Below are positions 25,827 through 38,400 of a DNA stretch of 64,000 bases, piece after piece (positions within the stretch are counted from its first letter, which is position 1; the number at the start of each line of letters is the position of its first letter). Origin of the DNA: Cladorhizidae sp. MBARI D1340-BT2. Taxonomy: Eukaryota; Porifera; Demospongiae; Poecilosclerida; Cladorhizidae. The notes beneath the pieces are model-generated. The model searched no databases, was not told the DNA's origin, and saw only the letters and a list, made by a program, of their open reading frames with translations. The stretch covers positions 12,898,484-12,962,483 of the forward strand of contig JAQNBH010000010.1 of NCBI GenBank assembly GCA_028752905.1, given 5' to 3'. Made by a program: the position numbers and the translations under genes.

Positions 25827-28158
25827 CAATTGAACTGGAGTCATCCCTATGTGTTCATAACCATTGAGAGCCATCTTGATTGATGCAGGAGAACTGGAGT
25901 CATCCCTATGTGCTCATAACCATTGAGAGCCATCTTCAATGATGCAGGAGAACTGGAGTCATCCCTATGTGCTCATAACCATTGAGAGCCATCTTGATTG
26001 ATGCAGGAGAACTGGAGTCATCCCTATGTGCTCATAACCATTGAGAGCCATCTTGATTGATGCAGGAGAACTGGAGTCATCCCTATGTGCTCATAACCAT
26101 TGAGAGCCATCTTTATTGATGCAGGAGGAGAACTGGAGTCATCCCTATGTACTCATAACCATTGAGAGCCATCTTGATTGATGCTGGAGAACTGGAGTCA
26201 TCCCTATGTGCTCATAACCATTGAGAGCCATCTTGATTGATGCAGGAGAACTGGAGTCATCCCTATGTGCTCATAACCATTGAGAGCCATCTTGATTGAT
26301 GCAGGAGAACTGGAGTCATCCCTATGTGCTCATAACCATTGAGAGCCATCTTGATTGATGCAGGAGAACTGGAGTCATCCCTATGTGCTCATAACCATTG
26401 AGAGCCATCTTGATTGATGCAGGAGAACTGGAGTCATCCCTATGTGCTCATAACCATTGAGAGCCATCTTGATTGATGCAGGAGAACTGGAGTCATCCCT
26501 ATGTGCTCATAACCATTGAGAGCCATCTTGATTGATGCAGGAGAACTGGAGTAATCCCTATGTGCTCATAACAATTGAGAGCCATCTTGATTGATGCAGG
26601 AGAACTGGAGTCATCCCTATGTGCTCATAACCATTGAGAGCCAACTTGATTGATGCAGGAGAACTGGAGTCATCACTATGTACTCATAACCATTGAGAGC
26701 CATCTTGATTGATGCAGGAGAACCGGAGTCATCCCTATGTACTCATAACCATTGAGAGCCATCTTGATTGATGCAGGAGAACTGGAGTCATCCCTATGTG
26801 CTCATAACCATTGAGAGCCATCTTGATTGATGCAGGAGAACTGGAGTCATCCCTATGTACTCATAACCATTGAGAGCCATCTTGATTGATGCAGGAGAAC
26901 TGGAGTCATCCCTATGTGCTCATAACCATTGAGAGCCAACTTGATTGATGCAGGAGAACTGGAGTCATCACTATGTACTCATAACCATTGAGAGCCATCT
27001 TGATTGATGCAGGAGAACCGGAGTCATCCCTATGTACTCATAACCATTGAGAGCCATCTTGATTGATGCAGGAGAACTGGAGTCATCCCTATGTGCTCAT
27101 AACCATTGAGAGCCATCTTGATTGATGCAGGAGAACTGGAGTCATCCCTATGTGCTCATAACCATTGAGAGCCATCTTGATTGATGCGGGAGAACTGGAG
27201 TCATCCCTATGTGCTCATAACCATTGAGAGCCATCTTGATTGATGCAATTGAACTGGAGTCATCCCTATGTGTTCATAACCATTGAGAGCCATCTTGATT
27301 GATGCAGGAGAACTGGAGTCATCCCTATGTGCTCATAACCATTGAGAGCCATCTTCAATGATGCAGGAGAACTGGAGTCATCCCTATGTGCTCATAACCA
27401 TTGAGAGCCATCTTGATTGATGCAGGAGAACTGGAGTCATCCCTATGTGCTCATAACCATTGAGAGCCATCTTGATTGATGCAGGAGAACTGGAGTCATC
27501 CCTATGTGCTCATAACCATTGAGAGCCATCTTGATTGATGCAGGAGAACTGGAGTCATCCCTATGTGCTCATAACCATTGAGAGCCATCTTGATTGATGC
27601 AGGAGAACTGGAGTCATCCCTATGTGCTCATAACCATTGAGAGCCATCTTGATTGATGCAGGAGAACTGGAGTCATCCCTATGTGCTCGTAACCATTGAG
27701 AGCCATCTTGATTGATGCAGGAGAACTGGAGTCATCCCTATGTGCTCATAACCATTGAGAGTCATCTTGATTGATGCAGGAGGAGAACTGGAGTCATCCC
27801 TATGTGCTCATAACCATTGAGAGCCATCTTTATTGATGCAGGAGGAGAACTGGAGTCATCCCTATGTGCTCATAACCATTGAGAGCCATCTTGATTGATG
27901 CAGGAGAACTGGAGTCATCCCTATGTGCTCATAACCATTGAGAGCCATCTTGATTGATGCAGGAGAACTGGAGTCATCCCTATGTGCTCATAACCATTGA
28001 GAGCCATCTTGATTGTTGCAGGAGAACTGGAGTCATCCCTATGTGCTCATAACCATTGAGAGTCATCTTGATTGATGCAGGAGAACTGGAGTCATCCCTA
28101 TGTGCTCATAACCATTGAGAGCCATCTTGATTGATGCAGGAGAACTGGAGTCATCCCT
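25827..28158. repeat. Distant copy of 8.45-11.1 kb at constant offset
   Basis: From about 25.5 kb the sequence matches from 8.45 kb at a constant offset of 17,048 bp: ccaacttg 8,469 / 25,517; caattg 8,779 / 25,827 and 10,198 / 27,246; catctttattg 9,061 / 26,109; gtgctcgt 10,635 / 27,683; gattgttgc 10,961 / 28,009. About 2.7 kb is shared with no net indel. One visible difference is that gatcgatgc at 9,482 is gattgatgc here. Similarity stops at 28,159, where gtactcataacaattg replaces the expected ccctttgtg copy. This is also the left/right compartment boundary. Confidence 0.9.
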
Positions 28159-28699
28159 ATGTACTCATAACAATTGAGAGCCATCTTGATTGATGCAGGA
28201 GAACTGGAGTCATCCCTATGTGCTCATAACCATTGAGAGCCATCTTGATTGATGCAGGAGAACTGGAGTCATCCCTATGTGCTCATAACCATTGAGAGCC
28301 ATCTTGATTGATGCAGGAGAACTGGAGTCATCCCTATGTGCTCATAACCATTGAGAGCCATCTTGATTGATGCAGGAGAACTGGAGTCATCCCTATGTGC
28401 TCATAACCATTGAGAGCCATCTTGATTGATGCAGGAGAACTGGAGTCATCCCTATGTGCTCATAACCATTGAGAGCCATCTTGATTGATGCAGGAGAACT
28501 GGAGTCATCCCTATGTGCTCATAACCATTGAGAGCCATCTTGATTGATGCAGGAGAACTGGAGTCATCCCTATGTGCTCATAATCATTGAGAGCCATCTT
28601 GATTGATGCAGGAGAACTGGAGTCATTCCTATGTGCTCATAACCATTGAGAGCCATCTTGATTGATGCAGGAGAACTGGAGTCATCCCTATGTGCTCAT
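28159..28699. repeat. Plain satellite at the compartment boundary
   Basis: About nine near-consensus monomers following the gtactcataacaattg copy at 28,159-28,178. Minor private changes are ataatcattg near 28,582 and gtcattccta near 28,623. No length variants and no gene. It separates left-type from right-type higher-order structure. Confidence 0.8.
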
Positions 28700-30815
28700 A
28701 ACCATTGAGAGCCATCTTGATTGATGCAGGAGAACTGGAGTCATCCCTATGTACTCATAACCATTGAGAGCCATCTTGATTGATGCAGGAGAACTGGAGT
28801 CATCCCTATGTGCTCATAACCATTGAGAGCCTTCTTGATTGATGCAGGAGAACTCGAGTCATCCCTATGTACTCATAACAATTGAGAGCCATCTTGATTG
28901 ATGCAGGAGAACTGGAGTCATCCCTATGTGCTGAGCTCATAACCTTTGAGAGCCAACTTGATTGATGCAGGAGAACTGGAGTCATCCCTATGTACTCATA
29001 ACCATTGAGAGCCATCTTGATTGATGCAGGAGAACTGGAGTCATCCCTATGTACTCATAACAATTGAGAGCCATCTTGATTGATGCAGGAGAACTGGAGT
29101 CATCCCTATGTGCTGAGCTCATAACCTTTGAGAGCCAACTTGATTGATGCAGGAGAACTGGAGTCATCCCTATGTACTCATAACCATTGAGAGCCATCTT
29201 GATTGATGCAGGAGAACTGGTCATCCCTATGTACTCATAACCATTGAGAGCCATCTTGATTGATGCAGGAGAACTGGAGTCATCCCTATGTACTCATAAC
29301 CATTGAGAGCCATCTTGATTGATGCAGGAGAACTGGAGTCATCCCTATGTACTCATAACCATTGAGAGACATCTTGATTGATGCAGGAGAACTGGAGTCA
29401 TCCCTATGTGCTCATAACCATTGAGAGCCATCTTGATTGATGCAGGAGAACTGGAGTCATCCCTATGTGCTCATAACCATTGAGAGCCATCTTGATTGAT
29501 GCAGGAGAACTGGAGTCATCCCTATGTGCTCATAACCATTGAGAGCCATCTTGATTGATGCAGGAGAACTGGAGTCATCCCTATGTGCTCATAACCATTG
29601 AGAGCCAACTTGATTGATGCAGGAGAACTGGAGTCATCCCTATGTGCTCATAACCATTGAGAGCCATCTTGATTGATGCAGGAGAACTGGAGTCATCCCT
29701 ATGTGCTCATAACCATTGAGAGCCATCTTGATTGATGCAGGAGAACTGGAGTCATCCCTATGTGCTCATAACCATTGAGAGCCTTCTTGATTGATGCAGG
29801 AGAACTGGAGTCATCCCTATGTGCTCATAACCATTGAGAGCCATCTTGATTGATGCAGGAGAACTGGAGTCATCCCTATGTGCTCATAGCCATTGAGAGC
29901 CATCTTGATTGATGCAGGAGAACTGGAGTCATCCCTATGTGCTCATAACCATTGAGAGCCATCTTGATTGATGCAGGAGAACTGGAGTCATCCCTATGTA
30001 CTCATAACCATTGAGAGCCATCTTGATTGATGCAGGAGAACTGGAGTCATCCCTATGTGCTCATAACCATTGAGAGCCTTCTTGATTGATGCAGGAGAAC
30101 TCGAGTCATCCCTATGTACTCATAACAATTGAGAGCCATCTTGATTGATGCAGGAGAACTGGAGTCATCCCTATGTGCTGAGCTCATAACCATTGAGAGC
30201 CAACTTGATTGATGCAGGAGAACTGGAATCATCCCTATGTACTCATAACCATTGAGAGCCATCTTGATTGATGCAGGAGAACTGGAGTCATCCCTATGTA
30301 CTCATAACCATTGAGAGCCATCTTGATTGAAGCAGGAGAACTGGAGTCATCCCTATGTGCTCATAACCATTGAGAGCCATCTTGATTGATTCAGGAGAAC
30401 TGGAGTCATCCCTATGTGCTCATAACCATTGAGAGCCATCTTGATTGATGCAGGAGAACTGGAGTCATCCCTATGTGCTAATAACCATTGAGAGCCATCT
30501 TGATTGATGCAGGAGAACTGGAGTCATCCCTATGTGCTCATAACCATTGAGAGCCATCTTGATTGATGCAGGAGAACTGGAGTCATCCCTATGTGCTCAT
30601 AACCATTGAGAGCCATCTTGATTGATGCAGCAGAACTGGAGTCATCCCTATGTGCTCATAACCATTGAGAGCCATCTTGATTGATGCTGGAGAACTGGAG
30701 TCATCCCTATGTGCTCATAACCATTGAGAGCCATCTTGATTGATGCAGGAGAACTGGAGTCATCCCTATGTGCTCATAACCATTGAGAGCCATCTTGATT
30801 GATGCAGGAGGAGAA
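28700..30815. repeat. Right-type block D, copy 1
   Basis: Matches about 31,784-33,901. The offset is 3,084 bp at first (ccttcttg followed by aactcgag; 64-mers at 28,933 and 29,115 against 32,017 and 32,199). It is 3,086 after a 2-bp deletion near 29,219, where copy 1 has gaactggtcatcc lacking ag. Later shared markers are the 64-mer at 30,180 / 33,266, gaagcagg, gattcagg, gctaataa (30,477 / 33,563) and gcagcag (30,627 / 33,713). The first two 64-mers are 182 bp apart (59 + 59 + 64), a tandemly doubled three-monomer unit. Confidence 0.88.
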
Positions 30816-31783
30816 CTTGAGTCATCCCTATGTACTCATAACCATTGAGAGCCATCTTGATTGATGCTGGAGAACTGGAGTCATCGCTATGTGCTCATAA
30901 CCATTGAGAGCCATCTCGATTGATGCAGGAGAACTGGAGTCATCCCTATGTACTCATAACCATTGAGAGACATCTTGATTGATGCAGGAGAACTGGAGTC
31001 ATCCCTATGTGCTCATAACCATTGAGAGCCATCTTGATTGATGCAGGAGAACTGGAGTCATCCCTATGTGCTCATAACCATTGAGAGCCATCTTGATTGA
31101 TGCAGGAGAACTGGAGTCATCCCTATGTGCTCATAACCATTGAGAGCCATCTTGATTGATGCAGGAGAACTGGAGTCATCCCTATGTGCTCATAACCATT
31201 GAGAGCCATCTTGATTGATGCAGGAGAACTGGAGTCATCCCTATGTGCTCATAACCATTGAGAGCCATCTTGATTGATGCAGGAGAACTGGAGTCATCCC
31301 TATGTGCTCATAACCATTGAGAGCCATCTTGATTGATGCAGGAGAACTGGAGTCATCCCTATGTGCTCATAACCATTGAGAGCCATCTTGATTGATGCAG
31401 GAGAACTGGAGTCATCCCTATGTGCTCATAACCATTGAGAGCCATCTTGATTGATGCAGGAGAACTGGAGTCATCCCTATGTGCTCATAACCATTGAGAG
31501 CCATCTTGATTGATGCAGGAGAACTGGAGTCATCCCTATGTGCTCATAACCATTGAGAGCCATCTTGATTGATGCAGGAGAACTGGAGTCATCCCTATGT
31601 GCTCATAACCATTGAGAGCCTTCTTGATTGATGCAGGAGAACTGGAGTCATCCCTATGTGCTCATAACCATTGAGAGCCATCTTGATTGATGCAGGAGAA
31701 CTGGAGTCATCCCTATGTGCTCATAGCCATTGAGAGCCATCTTGATTGATGCAGGAGAACTGGAGTCATCCCTATGTGCTCAT
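30816..31783. repeat. Spacer module with gaacttgag / catcgcta / atctcgatt markers
   Basis: Opens with gaggagaacttgag (30,808), then gatgctgg, catcgctatg, atctcgattg and gagagacatc, followed by consensus monomers and a ccttcttg and ctcatagcc pair (31,618 and 31,720). With the preceding SacI-type trimer, this series recurs at 38.5-39.5, 45.2-46.2 and 57.0-58.0 kb. The first 64-mer-associated frame and the gaacttgag copy are 758 bp apart in each. No gene. Confidence 0.83.
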
Positions 31784-33901
31784 AACCATTGAGAGCCATC
31801 TTGATTGATGCAGGAGAACTGGAGTCATCCCTATGTACTCATAACCATTGAGAGCCATCTTGATTGATGCAGGAGAACTGGAGTCATCCCTATGTGCTCA
31901 TAACCATTGAGAGCCTTCTTGATTGATGCAGGAGAACTCGAGTCATCCCTATGTACTCATAACAATTGAGAGCCATCTTGATTGATGCAGGAGAACTGGA
32001 GTCATCCCTATGTGCTGAGCTCATAACCTTTGAGAGCCAACTTGATTGATGCAGGAGAACTGGAGTCATCCCTATGTACTCATAACCATTGAGAGCCATC
32101 TTGATTGATGCAGGAGAACTGGAGTCATCCCTATGTACTCATAACAATTGAGAGCCATCTTGATTGATGCAGGAGAACTGGAGTCATCCCTATGTGCTGA
32201 GCTCATAACCTTTGAGAGCCAACTTGATTGATGCAGGAGAACTGGAGTCATCCCTATGTACTCATAACCATTGAGAGCCATCTTGATTGATGCAGGAGAA
32301 CTGGAGTCATCCCTATGTACTCATAACCATTGAGAGCCATCTTGATTGATGCAGGAGAACTGGAGTCATCCCTATGTACTCATAACCATTGAGAGCCATC
32401 TTGATTGATGCAGGAGAACTGGAGTCATCCCTATGTACTCATAACCATTGAGAGACATCTTGATTGATGCAGGAGAACTGGAGTCATCCCTAGGTGCTCA
32501 TAACCATTGAGAGCCATCTTGATTGATGCAGGAGAACTGGAGTCATCCCTATGTGCTCATAACCATTGAGAGCCATCTTGATTGATGCAGGGGAACTGGA
32601 GTCATCCCTATGTGCTCATAACCATTGAGAGCCATCTTGATTGATGCAGGAGAACTGGAGTCATCCCTATGTGCTCATAACCATTGAGAGCCAACTTGAT
32701 TGATGCAGGAGAACTGGAGTCATCCCTATGTGCTCATAACCATTGAGAGCCATCTTGATTGATGCAGGAGAACTGGAGTCATCCCTATGTGCTCATAACC
32801 ATTGAGAGCCATCTTGATTGATGCAGGAGAACTGGAGTCATCCCTATGTGCTCATAACCATTGAGAGCCTTCTTGATTGATGCAGGAGAACTGGAGTCAT
32901 CCCTATGTGCTCATAACCATTGAGAGCCATCTTGATTGATGCAGGAGAACTGGAGTCATCCCTATGTGCTCATAGCCATTGAGAGCCATCTTGATTGATG
33001 CAGGAGAACTGGAGTCATCCCTATGTGCTCATAACCATTGAGAGCCATCTTGATTGATGCAGGAGAACTGGAGTCATCCCTATGTACTCATAACCATTGA
33101 GAGCCATCTTGATTGATGCAGGAGAACTGGAGTCATCCCTATGTGCTCATAACCATTGAGAGCCTTCTTGATTGATGCAGGAGAACTCGAGTCATCCCTA
33201 TGTACTCATAACAATTGAGAGCCATCTTGATTGATGCAGGAGAACTGGAGTCATCCCTATGTGCTGAGCTCATAACCATTGAGAGCCAACTTGATTGATG
33301 CAGGAGAACTGGAATCATCCCTATGTACTCATAACCATTGAGAGCCATCTTGATTGATGCAGGAGAACTGGAGTCATCCCTATGTACTCATAACCATTGA
33401 GAGCCATCTTGATTGAAGCAGGAGAACTGGAGTCATCCCTATGTGCTCATAACCATTGAGAGCCATCTTGATTGATTCAGGAGAACTGGAGTCATCCCTA
33501 TGTGCTCATAACCATTGAGAGCCATCTTGATTGATGCAGGAGAACTGGAGTCATCCCTATGTGCTAATAACCATTGAGAGCCATCTTGATTGATGCAGGA
33601 GAACTGGAGTCATCCCTATGTGCTCATAACCATTGAGAGCCATCTTGATTGATGCAGGAGAACTGGAGTCATCCCTATGTGCTCATAACCATTGAGAGCC
33701 ATCTTGATTGATGCAGCAGAACTGGAGTCATCCCTATGTGCTCATAACCATTGAGAGCCATCTTGATTGATGCTGGAGAACTGGAGTCATCCCTATGTGC
33801 TCATAACCATTGAGAGCCATCTTGATTGATGCAGGAGAACTGGAGTCATCCCTATGTGCTCATAACCATTGAGAGCCATCTTGATTGATGCAGGAGGAGA
33901 A
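31784..33901. repeat. Right-type block D, copy 2
   Basis: Second copy of 28,700-30,815. It keeps the ag pair that copy 1 lost near 29,219. Private changes include taggtgctc near 32,491 and gcaggggaac near 32,588. It ends at a +GAG copy near 33,893. There it continues as gaactggag rather than gaacttgag and enters the module described next. Confidence 0.87.
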
Positions 33902-35487
33902 CTGGAGTCATCCCTATGTGCTCATAACCATTGAGAGCCATCTTGATTGATGCAGGAGGAGAACTGGAGTCATCCCTATGTGCTCATAACCATTGAGAGC
34001 CATCTTGATTGATGCAGGAGAACTGGAGTCATCCCTATGTGCTCATAACCATTGAGAGCCATCTTGATTGATGCAGGAGAACTGGAGTCATCCCTATGTG
34101 CTCATAACCATTGAGAGCCATCTTGATTGTTGCAGGAGAACTGGAGTCATCCCTATGTGCTCATAACCATTGAGAGTCATCTTGATTGATGCAGGAGAAC
34201 TGGAGTCATCCCTATGTGCTCATAACCATTGAGAGCCATCTTGATTGATGCAGGAGAACTGGAGTCATCCCTATGTGCTCATAACCATTGAGAGCCATCT
34301 TGATTGATGCAGGAGAACTGGAGTCATCCCTATGTGCTCATAACCATTGAGAGCCATCTTGATTGATGCAGGAGAACTGGAGTCATCCCTATGTGCTCAT
34401 AAGCCATCTTGATTGATGCAGGAGAACTGGAGTCATCCCTATGTGCTCATAACCATTGAGAGCCATCTTGATTGATGCAGGAGAACTGGAGTCATCCCTA
34501 TGTGCTCATAACCATTGAGAGCCATCTTGATTGATGCAGGAGAACTGGAGTCATCCCTATGTGCTCATAACCATTGAGAGCCATCTTGATTGATGCAGGA
34601 GAACTGGAGTCATCCCTATGTGCTCATAACCATTGAGAGACATCTTGATTGATGCAGGAGAACTGGAGTCATCCCTATGTGCTCATAACCATTGAGAGCC
34701 ATCTTGATTGATGCAGGAGAACTGGAGTCATCCCTATGTGCTCATAACCATTGAGAGTCATCTTGATTGATGCAGGAGAACTGGAGTCATCCCTATGTGC
34801 TCATAACCATTGAGAGCCATCTTGATTGATGCAGGAGAACTGGAGTCATCCCTATGTGCTCATAACCATTGAGAGCCATCTTGATTGATGCAGGAGAACT
34901 GGAGTCATCCCTATGTGCTCATAACCACTGAGAGCCATCTTGATTCATGCAGGAGAACTGGAGTCATCCCTATGTGCTCATAACCATTGAGAGCCATCTT
35001 GATTGATGCAGGAGGAGAACTGGAGTCATCCCTATGTGCTCATAACCATTGAGAGCCATCTTGATTGATGCAGGAGAACTGGAGTCATCCCTATGTGCTC
35101 ATAACCATTGAGAGCCATCTTGATTGATGCAGGAGAACTGGAGTCATCCCTATATACTCATAACCATTGAGAGCCATCTTGATTGATTCAGGAGAACTAG
35201 AGTCATCCCTATGTGCTCATAACCATTGAGATCTTGATTTGATGCAGGAGAACTGGAGTCATCCCTATGTGCTCATAACCATTGAGAGCCATCTTTATTG
35301 ATGCAGGAGGAGAACTGGAGTCATCCCTATGTACTCATAACCATTGAGAGCCATCTTGATTGATGCTGGAGAACTGGAGTCATCCCTATGTGCTCATAAC
35401 CATTGAGAGCCATCTTGATTGATGCAGGAGAACTGGAGTCATCCCTATGTGCTCATAACCATTGAGAGCCATCTTGATTGATGCAGG
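33902..35487. repeat. Module M, copy 1
   Basis: An ordered marker set found three times in the window: +GAG, gattgttgc (near 34,124), gagtcatc, 50-mer (34,403), gagtcatc, the cataaccact copy (34,920) with gattcatgc, +GAG, tatatactc, gaactagag, the 4-bp deletion attgagatcttg (35,226) and catctttattg+GAG. The other copies are about 53.2-55.9 and 61.0-63.5 kb. Only this copy has an extra T after the deletion (atcttgatttgatg). Compared with 53.2 kb, the interval from 50-mer to cataaccact is one monomer shorter (517 versus 576 bp). Confidence 0.88.
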
Positions 35488-38400
35488 AGGAGAACTGGAG
35501 TCATCCCTATGTACTCATAACCATTGAGAGCCATCTTGATTGATGCTAGAACTGGAGTCATCCCTATGTGCTCATAACCATTGAGAGCCATCTTGATTGA
35601 TACAGGAGAACTGGAGTCATCCCTATGTGCTCATAAGCCATCTTGATTGATGCAGGAGAACTGGAGTCATCCCTATGTGCTCATAACCATTGAGAGCCAT
35701 CTTGATTGATGCAGGAGAACTGGAGTCATCCCTATGTGCTCATAACCATTGAGAGCCATCTTGATTGATGCAGGAGAACTGGAGTCATCCCTATGTGCTC
35801 ATAACCATTGAGAGCCATCTTGATTGATGCAGGAGAACTGGAGTCATCCCTATGTGCTCATAACCATTGAGAGCCATCTTGATAGAACTGGAGTCATCCC
35901 TATGTGCTCATAACCATTGAGAGCCATCTTGATTGATGCAGGAGAACTGGAGTCATCCCTATGTGCTCATAACCATTGAGAGCCATCTTGATTGATGCAG
36001 GAGAACTGGAGTCATCCCTATGTGCTCATAACCATTGAGAGCCATCTTGATTGATGCAGGAGAACTGGAGTCATCCCTATGTGCTCATAACCATTGAGAG
36101 CCATCTTGATTGATTCAGGAGAACTGGAGTCATCCCTATGTGCTCATAACCATTGAGAGCCATCTTGATTGATGCAGGAGAACTGGAGTCATCCCTATGT
36201 GCTCATAACCATTGAGAGCCATCTTGATTGATGCAGGAGAACTGGAGTCATCCCTATGTGCTCATAACCATTGAGAGCCATCTTTATTGATGCAGGAGAA
36301 CTGGAGTCATCCCTATGTGCTCATAACCATTGAGAGCCATCTTTATTGATGCAGGAGGAGAACTGGAGTCATCCCTATGTACTCATAACCATTGAGAGCC
36401 ATCTTGATTGATGCTGGAGAACTGGAGTCATCCCTATGTACTCATAACCATTGAGAGCCATCTTGATTGATGCAGGAGAACTGGAGTCATCCCTATGTGC
36501 TCATAACCATTGAGAGCCATCTTGATTGATGCAGGAGAACTGGAGTCATCCCTATGTGCTAATAACCATTGAGAGCCATCTTGATTGATGCGCAGGAGAA
36601 CTGGTGTCATCCCTATGTACTCATAACCATTGAGAGCCATCTTGATTGATGCAGGAGAACTGGAGTCATCCCTATGTACTCATAACCATTGAGAGACATC
36701 TTGATTGATGCAGGAGAACTGGAGTCATCCCTATGTGCTCATAACCATTGAGAGCCATCTTGATTGATGCAGGAGAACTGGAGTCATCCCTATGTGCTCA
36801 TAACCATTGAGAGCCATCTTGATTGATGCAGGAGAACTGGAGTCATCCCTATGTGCTCATAACCATTGAGAGCCATCTTGATTGATGCAGGAGAACTGGA
36901 GTCATCCCTATGTGCTCATAACCATTGAGAGCCATCTTGATTGATGCAGGAGAACTGGAGTCATCCCTATGTGCTCATAACCATTGAGAGCCATCTTGAT
37001 TGATGCAGGAGAACTGGAGTCATCCCTATGTGCTCATAACCATTGAGAGCCATCTTGATTGATGCAGGAGAACTGGAGTCATCCCTATGTGCTCATAACC
37101 ATTGAGAGCCTTCTTGATTGATGCAGGAGAACTGGAGTCATCCCTATGTGCTCATAACCATTGAGAGCCATCTTGATTGATGCAGGAGAACTGGAGTCAT
37201 CCCTATGTGCTCATAGCCATTGAGAGCCATCTTGATTGATGCAGGAGAACTGGAGTCATCCCTATGTGCTCATAACCATTGAGAGCCATCTTGATTGATG
37301 CAGGAGAACTGGAGTCATCCCTATGTACTCATAACCATTGAGAGCCATCTTGATTGATGCAGGAGAACTGGAGTCATCCCTATGTGCTCATAACCATTGA
37401 GAGCCTTCTTGATTGATGCAGGAGAACTCGAGTCATCCCTATGTACTCATAACAATTGAGAGCCATCTTGATTGATGCAGGAGAACTGGAGTCATCCCTA
37501 TGTGCTGAGCTCATAACCTTTGAGAGCCAACTTGATTGATGCAGGAGAACTGGAGTCATCCCTATGTACTCATAACCATTGAGAGCCATCTTGATTGATG
37601 CAGGAGAACTGGAGTCATCCCTATGTACTCATAACAATTGAGAGCCATCTTGATTGATGCAGGAGAACTGGAGTCATCCCTATGTGCTCATAACCATTGA
37701 GAGCCATCTTGATTGATGCAGGAGAACTGGAGTCATCCCTATGTACTCATAACCATTGAGAGCCATCTTGATTGATGCAGGAGAACTGGAGTCATCCCTA
37801 TGTACTCATAACCATTGAGAGCCATCTTGATTGATGCAGGAGAACTGGAGTCATCCCTATGTACTCATAACCATTGAGAGACATCTTGATTGATGCAGGA
37901 GAACTGGAGTCATCCCTATGTGCTCATAACCATTGAGAGCCATCTTGATTGATGCAGGAGAACTGGAGTCATCCCTATGTGCTCATAACCATTGAGAGCC
38001 ATCTTGATTGATGCAGGAGAACTGGAGTCATCCCTATGTGCTCATAACCATTGAGAGCCATCTTGATTGATGCAGGAGAACTGGAGTCATCCCTATGTGC
38101 TCATAACCATTGAGAGCCAACTTGATTGATGCAGGAGAACTGGAGTCATCCCTATGTGCTCATAACCATTGAGAGCCATCTTGATTGATGCAGGAGAACT
38201 GGAGTCATCCCTATGTGCTCATAACCATTGAGAGCCATCTTGATTGATGCAGGAGAACTGGAGTCATCCCTATGTGCTCATAACCATTGAGAGCCTTCTT
38301 GATTGATGCAGGAGAACTGGAGTCATCCCTATGTGCTCATAACCATTGAGAGCCATCTTGATTGATGCAGGAGAACTGGAGTCATCCCTATGTGCTCATA

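Noticed and set aside
3342..28178. Every CAATTG site as one marker class
   Set aside because: Two unrelated variants create CAATTG: gcaattgaac (altering the aggag segment) and ataacaattgag (a C to A change elsewhere in the monomer). Only the first was used to define the left higher-order repeat.
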